Of a stretch of 64,000 bases of DNA, positions 56,219 through 64,000 are shown piece by piece. Source of the DNA: Chlorobaculum limnaeum (GTDB lineage Bacteria > Bacteroidota > Chlorobiia > Chlorobiales > Chlorobiaceae); assembly GCF_001747405.1 (NCBI RefSeq), contig NZ_CP017305.1, positions 1,010,001-1,074,000 on the forward strand, written 5' to 3'. The notes under the pieces are model-generated. The model was given only the letters and a program-made list of their open reading frames with translations. It searched no databases and was not told the origin of the DNA. The position numbers and the translations under genes are program-made. Within the stretch, counting starts at the first letter, position 1. The number at the start of each line of letters is the position of its first letter.

Positions 56219-57521
56219 GGGCGTCTCTAAAAAGTCAAATGTGCTATAAGCTATTATAAAAAAGCAATATAGTGCATCGACATCAGACCAATATTCCGTA
56301 TTTTATGGCAGAACCTCATCGCTCATTTCCTCTGCCATGAAGAACATCAATCCTCTGGGTTTTTTCGACGAGCATTTTCTCTTGGAACGCCTGACCAAGC
56401 TGAAAGATCCGCTGGTCATGCTTGAAACACATATCGACTGGGCTCTCTTTCAGCCTGTCCTTGAGATCGCGTTCTCCAAGCCGGCCAACAAAAGCAAGAT
56501 GGGACGTCCCCCGTTTGATCGCACCATGATGTTCAAGATTCTCATTCTGCAAAGCCTCTACAGCCTTTCGGACGACCAGATGGAGTACCAGATTACCGAT
56601 CGTTTGAGTTTCAAGCGCTTTCTCGGGCTGAAATCGAGTGACAAGGTTCCCGATGCCAAAACCATCTGGCATTTCCGTGAAACCCTGATCCGGGAAGGGC
56701 TCATCGAGGCACTGTTTGCACGCTTCAATCAAGCCCTTGACGACCAGTGCATCTTTGCAAACACGGGTCAGATTGTTGATGCCAGTTTCGTTGAAGTACC
56801 CCGTCAGCGCAACAGTCGTGATGAAAACCAGCAGATCAAGCAGGGCCAGACCCCTGAGGCTTGGAAAGCTAATCCCAACAAGCTTCGTCAAAAAGACCGT
56901 GACGCCCGTTGGGCCAAGAAAAACAAGATGAACTTCTACGGCTACAAGAACCATATCAAGGTTGATAAAGGAACCAAGCTTATCAGCGACTACACGGTAA
57001 CCGATGCGTCAGTCCATGACTCCCAGGAACTCGAGACGCTTCTCGATCAAACTGATGCTGGACAGCCGCTGTACGCTGACGCAGCCTCTATCGGCCAGGA
57101 AGCAAGCATCGAACAGTGCGGCATGACCAATAACGTCCATGAGAAAGCCAACAAACACCATAAGCTTACCGAGACCCAGAAAGCCTCAAATCAAGAAAAA
57201 ACTCGTCATCGTGCCCGAGTGGAGCATATCTTCGGTTTTCTGACCAATTCGATGAAAGCCATGTACATCAGAACCATCGGCTACGTTAGGGCAACGGCAA
57301 AGATTGGCTTGGCCAATCTGACCTACAACATGATGCGTTGTGTGCAGCTCAACAAAAAGGTTTACAACGTGTTTCTCTGGGGATAAGTGCGCCCAGTATG
57401 ACCAAATCCTGGGTTTGTAGACTCAAATCTGTCAAAGAACGTTCATTGGTGCCCGCTAGCCTGGCATGTACCAACTTTGCTGGCAAGAGAATATTTCAAA
57501 TCCCTTTTTTTCGAGGTGCCC
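56219..57521 (+). mobile_element. IS5-family insertion sequence
   Basis: 1303 bases. The ends are GGGCGTCTCTAAAAAG and, inverted, GGGCACCTCGAAAAAA. Both flanks carry TATA (56215-56218 and 57522-57525), a 4-base duplication typical of IS5. It lies between the Dabb gene and the ferredoxin terminator and interrupts no visible gene. Confidence 0.9.
56337..57386 (+). CDS. IS5-family transposase
   Basis: 349 residues, apparently intact. KMGRPPFDRTMMFKILILQSLYSLSDDQMEYQ is the IS5-type N-terminal domain. The DDE residues are in QIVDASFVEVP, YADAASIGQ and RARVEHIFGFL. The conserved KNKMNFYGYKNHIKVD lies between. Confidence 0.95.
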   Translation: MKNINPLGFFDEHFLLERLTKLKDPLVMLETHIDWALFQPVLEIAFSKPANKSKMGRPPFDRTMMFKILILQSLYSLSDDQMEYQITDRLSFKRFLGLKSSDKVPDAKTIWHFRETLIREGLIEALFARFNQALDDQCIFANTGQIVDASFVEVPRQRNSRDENQQIKQGQTPEAWKANPNKLRQKDRDARWAKKNKMNFYGYKNHIKVDKGTKLISDYTVTDASVHDSQELETLLDQTDAGQPLYADAASIGQEASIEQCGMTNNVHEKANKHHKLTETQKASNQEKTRHRARVEHIFGFLTNSMKAMYIRTIGYVRATAKIGLANLTYNMMRCVQLNKKVYNVFLWG

Positions 57522-57576
57522 TATAGGACTTATAAGAGGAATACCAGTAAAGAATTGGTTCTATCTTGCCAGCAAT

Positions 57577-57610
57577 AAAAAAAGAGGCCGGTTGAAAGGC
57601 CTCTTTTTTA
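57577..57610. terminator. Bidirectional terminator
   Basis: AAAAAAAGAGGCC, loop GGTTGAAA, GGCCTCTTTTTT. It serves the leftward ferredoxin gene (stop at 57633) and can also stop rightward transcripts. Confidence 0.85.
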
Positions 57611-57632
57611 TCTGGGAAACAGGGAGTCTGAA

Positions 57633-57821
57633 TCAGCCCTGAACGATGCACTCTGCCGGGCAGACTGCGACGCATGCCGGAGCATCGGCAAAGCCTACGC
57701 ACTCGGTGCAGCCAGCTGCATCGATGACATAGATCTCGCTGCCAGCGGAGATTGCGTTGGTCGGGCATTCGGGTTCGCAAGCACCGCAGTAGGTGCATTC
57801 TTCAGTGATATACAGTGCCAT
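57633..57821 (-). CDS. 2[4Fe-4S] ferredoxin (Chlorobium type) A
   Basis: 62 residues. The two clusters are held by CTYCGACEPECP and, after a longer Chlorobium-type insert, CTECVGFADAPACVAVCP. ALYITEECTYCGACEPECP is almost the N-terminus of known green sulfur bacterial ferredoxins. These low-potential proteins accept electrons from the type I reaction centre and feed CO2 fixation (pyruvate and 2-oxoglutarate synthases). A paralogue is just upstream. Confidence 0.95.
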   Translation of the reverse strand: MALYITEECTYCGACEPECPTNAISAGSEIYVIDAAGCTECVGFADAPACVAVCPAECIVQG

Positions 57822-57966
57822 ATTGACAACGTGCTTTGGTAGTTATAAGAAAAAAAGAACAATTTCGATCAATTCTGACAATATAAGCTTTTTTCAGACC
57901 CGAAAACAAATAAGTGGCAATTATTTGAAGAATGGAGCACAGGCAGAAAGGCATTTCAGATCAGGC

Positions 57967-58002
57967 CCGCCGGTCAGAAGGGGGTTTGTGCCTGACCGGC
58001 GG
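57967..58002 (-). terminator. Hairpin after ferredoxin B
   Basis: CCGCCGGTCAG and CTGACCGGCGG pair perfectly around a 14-base loop, 18 bases past the ferredoxin B stop. There is no T run, so it may only stabilise the transcript. Confidence 0.4.
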
Positions 58003-58019
58003 ACTCTGACAGGGGGCGA

Positions 58020-58208
58020 CTACACCTTGAAAATGCAGTCAACCGGACAGACGGCCACACAGGCGGGTTCGTCGTGATAGCCGACACAATCCACGCATAC
58101 CTCTTCATCGATAACGTACATGGAGTCGCCAGGGGAGATTGCGCTGACCGGGCATTCGGGTTCACAGGCTGCGCAGCAGGTGCATTCATCGGTAATACGG
58201 TGTGCCAT
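58020..58208 (-). CDS. 2[4Fe-4S] ferredoxin (Chlorobium type) B
   Basis: 62 residues, cluster motifs CTCCAACEPECP and CVDCVGYHDEPACVAVCP. A paralogue of ferredoxin A, about 200 bases away in the same direction with its own 3' hairpin, so the two can be transcribed separately. Differences near the first cluster (CCAACEP for YCGACEP) may shift redox potential. Confidence 0.95.
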   Translation of the reverse strand: MAHRITDECTCCAACEPECPVSAISPGDSMYVIDEEVCVDCVGYHDEPACVAVCPVDCIFKV

Positions 58209-58341
58209 GGTATCTCGGGTTTTAATGTATGGAAAAACTTCGCGTAATGAATCAGAGTCAGTGTTCCTGTTTGTTCTTCGTGAAAAAGAACGATCATCTT
58301 GGAGGCGCGACTCTACCTATCAACAAACCTGAGCGCCAAGA

Positions 58342-59331
58342 TCAAAGTTCCTCTGCTTTCGGAGCGCCGTGCTGGCGACCTTCTTCGTGTTGTTCGTAGG
58401 CGTTGATGATGTCTTTGACGAGTCGATGGCGCACCACATCCGATTTGTCGAGAAAAACGAAGCTGATACCCTTGATACCCTTGAGTATTTTTTGCGCGTT
58501 CATCAGTCCCGACTCCATCTCCTTCGGCAGATCGACCTGGGTAACGTCGCCCGTGATGATAGCCTTGGAGTTGACGCCGAGCCTGGTCAGGCACATCATC
58601 ATCTGCTTGCTCGATGCGTTCTGGGCTTCGTCGAGGATGATGAAGGAGTTGTTCAGCGTGCGGCCGCGCATGTAGGCGAGCGGCACGATTTCGATGACAC
58701 GGCGCTCGGTGAGGAACTTGAGCTTTTCGGCGGTGAGCATGTCCTGAAGCGCGTCGTAGAGTGGTCTCAAGTAGGGGTCGATCTTCTGGGCGAGGTCGCC
58801 GGGCAGGAAGCCGAGGCTTTCGCCCGCCTCGACCGCCGGGCGGGCAAGCACGATGCGCTTGATGGTCTTCGCCTTCCACGCAGCCACCGCGATGGCGACC
58901 GCCGTGTAGGTCTTGCCGGTGCCCGCCGGGCCGATGGCGAAGACGATGTCGTTGGTTCGCGCTTCGGCGACCATCCGCCGCTGGCCGTCGGTTTTGGCTT
59001 TGACGACGTAGTCCTTCGTTTCGACGATTACGTCTTTATCACCTGCCTGGGTGATCGAAGGACGGGAGACCGGTGAGAGTGCCAGGCTGACGAGGGCGTT
59101 GACGTCGTTTTCGAGCACTTCACCGTGCTGGTCGGCCAGGAAGATCATCTCCCTGAAAATCTTTTCGATGGCGGTCAGATCGGGTTCGTCGCCGCCGATC
59201 GTGATTTTCGCGCCGCGTGCGTTGATTCGAATGTCGGGGAAGGCTTCACGGACTTTTTTCAGATAGCTGTCGTAAGGCCCGAAAATGATGACGGGTTCGA
59301 TCCCTTCGAATTCGATCGTTTTTTCAGTCAA
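58342..59331 (-). CDS. phoH: PhoH-like ATPase
   Basis: 329 residues. An N-terminal KH-like segment (NARGAKITIGGDEP) precedes the PhoH domain: Walker A GPAGTGKTY, RIVLARPAVEAGESLGFLPG, Walker B SFIILDEAQNAS, and ITGDVTQVDLP. Associated with RNA metabolism in bacteria; often next to ybeY, which is not the case here. Confidence 0.94.
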   Translation of the reverse strand: MTEKTIEFEGIEPVIIFGPYDSYLKKVREAFPDIRINARGAKITIGGDEPDLTAIEKIFREMIFLADQHGEVLENDVNALVSLALSPVSRPSITQAGDKDVIVETKDYVVKAKTDGQRRMVAEARTNDIVFAIGPAGTGKTYTAVAIAVAAWKAKTIKRIVLARPAVEAGESLGFLPGDLAQKIDPYLRPLYDALQDMLTAEKLKFLTERRVIEIVPLAYMRGRTLNNSFIILDEAQNASSKQMMMCLTRLGVNSKAIITGDVTQVDLPKEMESGLMNAQKILKGIKGISFVFLDKSDVVRHRLVKDIINAYEQHEEGRQHGAPKAEEL

Positions 59332-59356
59332 AGGTTTTCCTTATTTGATATTACAG

Positions 59357-60346
59357 TCAGAGCGCCGAGGTATCCAGATGCGGGGCCGTTTTGCCCAGGT
59401 AGTTCTGCACGTAATCCCTCACCCCCTCTTCGAGCGGAGTCATTCTCCCGGTGTAGCCTGCCTGCCTGAGATGGTCACACTCTGCACAGGTATAATACTG
59501 GTATTTGTCCCGAATCGTTTCGGGCATATCGATAAACTCTATACTGACAGGCCGCTCCATCGCGTCGAAGGTCGCCGTCACCAGCTCCCTGAAGCTGCGC
59601 GCCTGGCCGGTGCCGATGTTGAAGAGGCCCGTTGCCGACGGAGTTTCGATCAGCCACTGCATGATTTTCGTGCAATCCTTCACATAGACGAAGTCGCGCA
59701 TCTGCTCGCCATTGGCGTAATCCGGATTGTGCGACCGGAAGAGCCGCACCGAGCCGTTGTCGCCAATCTGGTTGAACGCCTTGAAGACGACGCTGGTCAT
59801 CTCCTCCTTGTGGTATTCGTTCGGGCCGTAGACGTTGAAGAACTTGAGTCCCGCCGCTTTGTCGAGGAGGCCATCGCGCAACATCCAGCAGTCGAAAAGG
59901 TGCTTCGAGTAGCCGTACATGTTCAGCGGCCTGAGCCGGTCGAGCGCCTCGATGCCGTCGCGGTACCCCTCGGAGCCGTCGCCGAAGGTGGCCGCGCTGG
60001 AGGCGTAGATGAAGCGCGTCTCCTTTCTGGCGCACCACATGGCGAGCATCTTGGAGTATTCGTAGTTGTTGCGCAGAAGGAGGTTGGCGTCCTGTTCGGT
60101 GGTGGAGCTGATGGCCCCCATGTGGATCACGGCATCGATCTGCGGAAGCCGGTCATGTTCGAGCAACGCGGGCAGATCGTCCTTGTGGATGAAGTCTGCG
60201 TAGCGGAGGCCCCGGAGATTGAGCCATTTCCCCTCGGAGGCTTTGCCGAGGTCGTCGACGACGAGCACCTCATCGGCGCCGTTGCGGTTGAGTTCCCAGA
60301 GCATGGCGCTGCCGATGAACCCCGCGCCGCCGGTAATGATGATCAT
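59357..60346 (-). CDS. hldD: ADP-L-glycero-D-manno-heptose-6-epimerase
   Basis: 329 residues from the ATG at 60344-60346, which starts MIIITGGAGFIGSAML (the NADP-binding GxxGxxG); a longer reading would add 10 unlikely residues. The SDR catalytic pair is YASSAATFG and YGYSKHLFD. RPLNMYGYSKHLFDCW and FFNVYGPNEYHKEEMTSV are typical of HldD/RfaD. Makes the heptose of the lipopolysaccharide core. Confidence 0.93.
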   Translation of the reverse strand: MIIITGGAGFIGSAMLWELNRNGADEVLVVDDLGKASEGKWLNLRGLRYADFIHKDDLPALLEHDRLPQIDAVIHMGAISSTTEQDANLLLRNNYEYSKMLAMWCARKETRFIYASSAATFGDGSEGYRDGIEALDRLRPLNMYGYSKHLFDCWMLRDGLLDKAAGLKFFNVYGPNEYHKEEMTSVVFKAFNQIGDNGSVRLFRSHNPDYANGEQMRDFVYVKDCTKIMQWLIETPSATGLFNIGTGQARSFRELVTATFDAMERPVSIEFIDMPETIRDKYQYYTCAECDHLRQAGYTGRMTPLEEGVRDYVQNYLGKTAPHLDTSAL

Positions 60347-60408
60347 GAAAAAAAGGTCAAATGGTTGACAGGCCAAAAAATATACCTCCGCGTCGCGGGA
60401 AAAGCAAA

Positions 60409-60436
60409 AGGCCAGTCCCTCCCAAGACTGGCCCTT
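60409..60436 (-). terminator. Terminator of the sigma-like gene
   Basis: GGCCAGTC / GACTGGCC stem with a 9-10-base loop, followed on the minus strand by TTTTGCTTTT. Confidence 0.75.
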
Positions 60437-60460
60437 TACCGAAGAGTATGTGTCGTTCTG

Positions 60461-60880
60461 TCAGGCGGACGCTCTCATGAGATTGTCGTGCGCGAAGAAC
60501 TTGCGGCCCCAGAAGAGCCAGAGCCTGACTGTTTCGACAGGCTTGCCGATGATATCTGAAATCTGCGCGTGCCTCATGCCGGTCAGCTCTGACAGGAGAA
60601 CCGAAAGCTTGATATCGGCTGTCCATTGCCTCAGCGATTCGACCAGGCCGCCACTCTGCTCCGTGGTTTCGTGCATGTCGAGATCGGCGTTCTGTCCGTA
60701 CGTATCGAGATAACATTCGCGGAAGGTCTTGAGCACTTCGGTTTCAGGCGCTTTCAGATCGGCGTTAAGGCATGTGGTGCTCACCAGTTCGCTCGATGCC
60801 TTCTCATTGCCTGTCATCCAGTAGGCAAGGCTGTATATGTCATCGATCAGGTCCATAGGTGTTTTCTTGATCTCTATCAT
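60461..60880 (-). CDS. Sigma-factor region-4-like protein
   Basis: 139 residues from ATG 60878-60880. The N-terminal half (PMDLIDDIYSLAYWMTGNEKASSELV) resembles sigma region 2 of ECF factors, and LLSELTGMRHAQISDIIGKPVETVRLWLFWGRKFF resembles region 4 with its helix-turn-helix. It is short and lacks clear -10 recognition residues, so it may be a degenerate or specialised ECF factor rather than an active sigma. It has an upstream AAGGAG site and its own terminator. Confidence 0.65.
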   Translation of the reverse strand: MIEIKKTPMDLIDDIYSLAYWMTGNEKASSELVSTTCLNADLKAPETEVLKTFRECYLDTYGQNADLDMHETTEQSGGLVESLRQWTADIKLSVLLSELTGMRHAQISDIIGKPVETVRLWLFWGRKFFAHDNLMRASA

Positions 60881-61063
60881 GATAGCTCCTTGTTGTTTTG
60901 GATAAAGAGGATAATTTTTGTCCTGTTTTAATGTAGTGAAAAAAAATTCCCTGTCCAGTTTTTTTTTACGAAAAATGCAAAAAATCGTTTCTTGGATGGT
61001 GTCGAGGTCAGTGTTATACTGGCAACCATTCATATGACGTCGAAAACCGGTAAATCAAGCATC

Positions 61064-62131
61064 ATGAAAAGAGATTTCAGGGCCATGCTCAATCCTGCCC
61101 TGGAGCAGATCGAGACCTACAGAGTCGAGGGTGGCCAGGAGGCCGAGGTCAAGCTGAACCAGAACGAGAACCCCTTCGATCTGCCCGGATGGCTCAAGGA
61201 GAAGATTCTCGACCAGTTCCGCCAGGAGCCCTGGAACCGCTACCCGGACATTCTGCCCTATCGCGGCATGACGGCGTATGCGTCGTTTCTCGGCGTGTCG
61301 CCGGAGTCGGTGATCATGAGCAACGGCTCGAACGAGATGCTCTACACCATCTTCATGGCGTGCCTCGGCGCTGGCCGCAAGGTGCTCATTCCCGAACCCT
61401 CGTTCTCGCTCTACGACAAGCTCGCCCGTCTTCAGCAGGCCGAGGTGGTCGAGGTGCTGACGCATCATGACCTTTCGTTCGACGTCGAGGCGATCATCGA
61501 GGCCGCTCAGCGCGAAACGGTCGATTTCATCGTGCTCTCCACGCCGAACAATCCGACCAGCAAGTCGCTGTCGCACGACGAAATCGAGCGCATCGTCGAT
61601 GCTGCCGACGCCATCGTGTTGGTGGATGAAGCCTATATCGAGTTTTCGCGTGAGCGTTCGGCGCTCGACCTGATCGACCGCCATCCTAATCTGATCGTTC
61701 TGCGCACCATGTCCAAGGCGCTGGCTCTCGCCGGTATGCGCATCGGCTTCGCGATTGCCAATCCCGTGCTTCTGGCTGAAATCTCCAAGCCGAAGATTCC
61801 CTTCGCATCGGGCAGGCTGGCCGAAATCACGCTTCTCGAAGTGCTCGAAAACTACTCGCTCGTGACTGACGCCGTGAAATATATTCTCGCCGAGCGGCAG
61901 CGCATCGAGACCGAGCTGGCCGGAATTCCTGGCGTCCATACCTTCGAGAGCGACACCAACTTCCTCATCATCCGCGTTCCGAACGCCAACGAGGTGTTCA
62001 GAAAACTCAAAGATGCCGGAGTGCTGGTGCGCAATGTCTCCGGCTATCCGCTCATGGAAAACTGCCTCCGCTTCAACGTCGGTCTCAAGGAGGAGAACGA
62101 CCGCCTGCTGGAGCTGCTGAAAACTCTCTGA
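61064..62131 (+). CDS. hisC: Histidinol-phosphate aminotransferase
   Basis: 355 residues from ATG 61064. LNQNENPFDLP is the HisC start; STPNNPTSKSL and VLVDEAYIEF position the pyridoxal phosphate; the Schiff-base lysine is in TMSKALALAGMRIGF; LRFNVG near the end holds the substrate arginine. Transaminates imidazole-acetol phosphate in histidine synthesis. The rRNA/tRNA methyltransferase gene begins 2 bases after the stop. Confidence 0.93.
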   Translation: MKRDFRAMLNPALEQIETYRVEGGQEAEVKLNQNENPFDLPGWLKEKILDQFRQEPWNRYPDILPYRGMTAYASFLGVSPESVIMSNGSNEMLYTIFMACLGAGRKVLIPEPSFSLYDKLARLQQAEVVEVLTHHDLSFDVEAIIEAAQRETVDFIVLSTPNNPTSKSLSHDEIERIVDAADAIVLVDEAYIEFSRERSALDLIDRHPNLIVLRTMSKALALAGMRIGFAIANPVLLAEISKPKIPFASGRLAEITLLEVLENYSLVTDAVKYILAERQRIETELAGIPGVHTFESDTNFLIIRVPNANEVFRKLKDAGVLVRNVSGYPLMENCLRFNVGLKEENDRLLELLKTL

Positions 62132-62132
62132 T

Positions 62133-62675
62133 ATGGCGGTTTTCAGGCAGTTGGCGGGCGACGAGATGGGTCGGCTCGCGCCCGACGCCTACACGAATTC
62201 GGTGCGTCATCCGGTGACACTCATGCTGCACAACATTCGCAGCATGTGGAACGTCGGCGCGATGTTCCGGACAGCCGACGCGGCGGGCATCGATGAAATT
62301 GTCATCACCGGCTACACGGCCACGCCGCCGCGCAAGGAGATCGAAAAGACCGCCCTCGGCGCGCAGGAGAGCGTGCCGTGGCGACATTTCGCCGATCCGG
62401 TCGAGGCGATCGCGGCGCTGAAAGAGGAGGGTAAGAAGATTTTCGGCCTCGAAATCGCCGAGAACAGCCGGGCCTACACCTCGCTGACACCATATGATTT
62501 TCCCCTCGCGCTGATCGTCGGTAACGAGGTCGAGGGGATCGGAGACGCACTGCTCGGCCACTGCGATGGCGTCATCGAAATTCCGCAGTATGGCGTGAAG
62601 CATTCGCTGAACGTGGCCGTGGCGGCGGGGGTGGCGCTTTTCGAATGCGTCAGGGCCTTCAGGGAAAACCGGTGA
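62133..62675 (+). CDS. SpoU/TrmH-family RNA 2'-O-methyltransferase
   Basis: 180 residues with the knotted SPOUT fold: motif 1 LHNIRSMWNVGAMFRTADA, motif 2 ALIVGNEVEGI, motif 3 IEIPQYGVKHSLNVAVAAGVAL. Uses S-adenosylmethionine to methylate a ribose in tRNA or rRNA. It is tightly linked to hisC (operon by spacing, no functional link known). Confidence 0.93.
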   Translation: MAVFRQLAGDEMGRLAPDAYTNSVRHPVTLMLHNIRSMWNVGAMFRTADAAGIDEIVITGYTATPPRKEIEKTALGAQESVPWRHFADPVEAIAALKEEGKKIFGLEIAENSRAYTSLTPYDFPLALIVGNEVEGIGDALLGHCDGVIEIPQYGVKHSLNVAVAAGVALFECVRAFRENR

Positions 62676-62795
62676 ACTTTTACGACAGTAGCGGGTTTCT
62701 TCTCTCTAATTGTTGTATATTCAGGGCGGATTTTCGATCCGTCGATCATTTTACCGGTTCTGCCCTCATCACTGTTCCTTATCCGTTACCTTGCC

Positions 62796-63629
62796 ATGCT
62801 CCATTACAAAACACATGTGATTGCCGAAGACGCCCCGTGGGTAGTGTTCGTGCATGGCGCGGGAGGAAGCTCGTCGATCTGGTTTCTCCAGATCAAAGAG
62901 TTCGTCAAGCACTTCAATGTCCTGCTGGTCGATCTCCGCGGACATGGCCGCTCCAAGCAGATCACCACGTCAAAAGAGGAGCGCCGTTACAATTTTGAAG
63001 TCGTTACCCGCGACGTCATCGAGGTGCTCGACGCTCTGCAAATCCAGCGCGCGCACTTCATTGGCATCTCGCTCGGCACCATTCTCATCAGGAATCTCAG
63101 CGAGCTGGCCCCGGAGCGGGTGCAGTCGATGATTATGGGGGGCGCGATCATCCGGCTTAACGTGCGGGCCAAGGTGCTGGTGGCTATCGGCAATTTCTTC
63201 AAGAGTTTAGTGCCTTACATGTGGCTCTACACTTTTTTCGCCTGGATCATCATGCCGAAAGCCCGGCACCGCAAGTCCCGCGTCATGTTCGTGAACGAAG
63301 CCAAAAAGGTGGCGCAGAAGGAGTTCATGCGCTGGTTCACTCTCACCTACGAACTCAATCCGCTCCTGAAGTATTTCGAAGAGAAAGATACCGGCATTCC
63401 GACGCTCTACCTCATGGGCGAAGAAGATTACATGTTCCTGCCAGCGGTTGAGTATATCGTTAGCCACCACACCAACTCCTACCTCCAGGTGATCAGCAAT
63501 TCAGGCCACGTTTGCAACATCGACCAGCCTCACGAATTCAACTCCCGCGCTATCGACTTTCTTCGGAACATCTCCGCCAGGAGTCTGCCCCAAAACGTTG
63601 AGGCTGTGCCGCAGCTCGTCGCCATTTAA
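62796..63629 (+). CDS. Alpha/beta hydrolase
   Basis: 277 residues. VVFVHGAGGSSSIWFLQI has the oxyanion HG; the nucleophile elbow is GISLG; LYLMGEEDYMF offers the acid, and SGHVCNIDQPHEFN the histidine. LVDLRGHGRSKQ is typical of the family. No signal peptide. Substrate unknown. It converges on pth with stops overlapping. Confidence 0.88.
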   Translation: MLHYKTHVIAEDAPWVVFVHGAGGSSSIWFLQIKEFVKHFNVLLVDLRGHGRSKQITTSKEERRYNFEVVTRDVIEVLDALQIQRAHFIGISLGTILIRNLSELAPERVQSMIMGGAIIRLNVRAKVLVAIGNFFKSLVPYMWLYTFFAWIIMPKARHRKSRVMFVNEAKKVAQKEFMRWFTLTYELNPLLKYFEEKDTGIPTLYLMGEEDYMFLPAVEYIVSHHTNSYLQVISNSGHVCNIDQPHEFNSRAIDFLRNISARSLPQNVEAVPQLVAI

Positions 63630-64000
63630 CAGACCGTCCCGTTAAAACGGGTCATCGCGTGTTCGATGCCAAGCGAGGCGAAGTCGAGCACTGCGTCGGC
63701 GCAGACCGGAATCACCTTATCGACGCATTTCCGTTCCTCCGCGCTGAACTTCGACAGCACGAACGACGAGAGCGACACCGGCAGCGGCTCCACGCCAACG
63801 CCGACGCGCAGCCGCGCGAACTCCTCGCTGCCGAGGCTCTGGATGATGTGCTTCAGCCCGTTCTGCCCGCCCGCCGAACCTTTCGCCCGCATCCGCACGG
63901 TGCCCAGCGGAATGTTGACATCGTCGCAAATCACGAGCAACTCTTCCTTCTGGATTTTCCAGAAGTTCATCGCCGCCACCACGGCGTGGCCCGACAGATT
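63626..64000 (-). CDS. pth: Peptidyl-tRNA hydrolase (5' end outside window)
   Basis: The last ~124 residues of Pth: the substrate-gripping NLSGHAVVAAMNFW segment continues to the window edge, then LLVICDDVNIPLGTVRMRAKGSAGGQNGLKHII, the catalytic Asp and glycine-rich loop. It frees tRNA from stalled peptidyl-tRNA. The N-terminal third is beyond position 64000. Confidence 0.93.
   Translation of the reverse strand, partial: NLSGHAVVAAMNFWKIQKEELLVICDDVNIPLGTVRMRAKGSAGGQNGLKHIIQSLGSEEFARLRVGVGVEPLPVSLSSFVLSKFSAEERKCVDKVIPVCADAVLDFASLGIEHAMTRFNGTVC

Overview
The window looks like chromosomal DNA of a green sulfur bacterium (Chlorobiaceae, probably Chlorobaculum-like). This rests on a (bacterio)chlorophyll synthase of the UbiA family, two adjacent 62-residue 2[4Fe-4S] ferredoxins that closely resemble Chlorobium ferredoxins, a high-GC housekeeping background, and weak or absent Shine-Dalgarno sequences at many starts. 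I could not run a database search, so the genus is inference.

Layout. 1-4.8 kb: lipoprotein, guaB, a tandem cluster of three serine tRNAs with its own terminator, and a pRiA4b/UPF0149/SEC-C protein. 4.8-9.8 kb: two tandem CAP-domain proteins, a pentapeptide-repeat protein and a hybrid histidine kinase. 9.9-11.9 kb: a small defence-like cassette (frameshifted AAA ATPase + DUF4276). 12.3-15.1 kb: UbiA prenyltransferase, an SDR with an altered catalytic residue, a YefM-YoeB toxin-antitoxin pair with a phased operator, and an alkyltransferase (ogt). 15.3-21.1 kb: a complete tripartite RND efflux operon. 21-34.5 kb: transporters, tRNA-Val, a YyaL-like protein, a secreted MsrB-MsrA fusion, a DUF134/NifX-like pair, an alcohol dehydrogenase, an esterase-like protein, and a LOG/GT2/YjbQ/chlorophyll-synthase operon.

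34.8-51.3 kb is the notable region: a type III-A-like CRISPR-Cas island. Two arrays with the same 35-bp repeat, each preceded by a near-identical ~106-bp leader, flank an adaptation module of cas2 and a reverse transcriptase-Cas1 fusion. All point rightwards. Next come a two-helix membrane protein with a CARF-type domain, a Csx15-like protein, cas10 (GGDD intact, no HD domain seen), csm2, csm3, csm4, csm5, a CARF-HEPN csm6 and cas6. The parts predict spacer acquisition from RNA (RT-Cas1/Cas2), crRNA processing (Cas6), RNA-guided targeting (Csm complex), and cyclic-oligoadenylate signalling to two different effectors (membrane and RNase), with Csx15 as a possible modulator. The interference half is damaged: csm2, csm5 and cas6 each carry an apparent single-base shift at a homopolymer, and an ISL3-family element with a perfect 8-bp target duplication sits in the 3' end of csm5. 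Adaptation genes and both arrays look intact.

51.4-64 kb returns to ordinary genome: small membrane protein, GNAT, LysE, an orphan antitoxin, a D,D-carboxypeptidase with a lysine-rich tail, thioesterase, Dabb protein, an intact IS5-family element, two ferredoxins, phoH, hldD, a sigma-region-4-like protein, hisC, a SpoU methyltransferase, an alpha/beta hydrolase and the 3' part of pth. Several families of dispersed palindromic repeats lie between genes.
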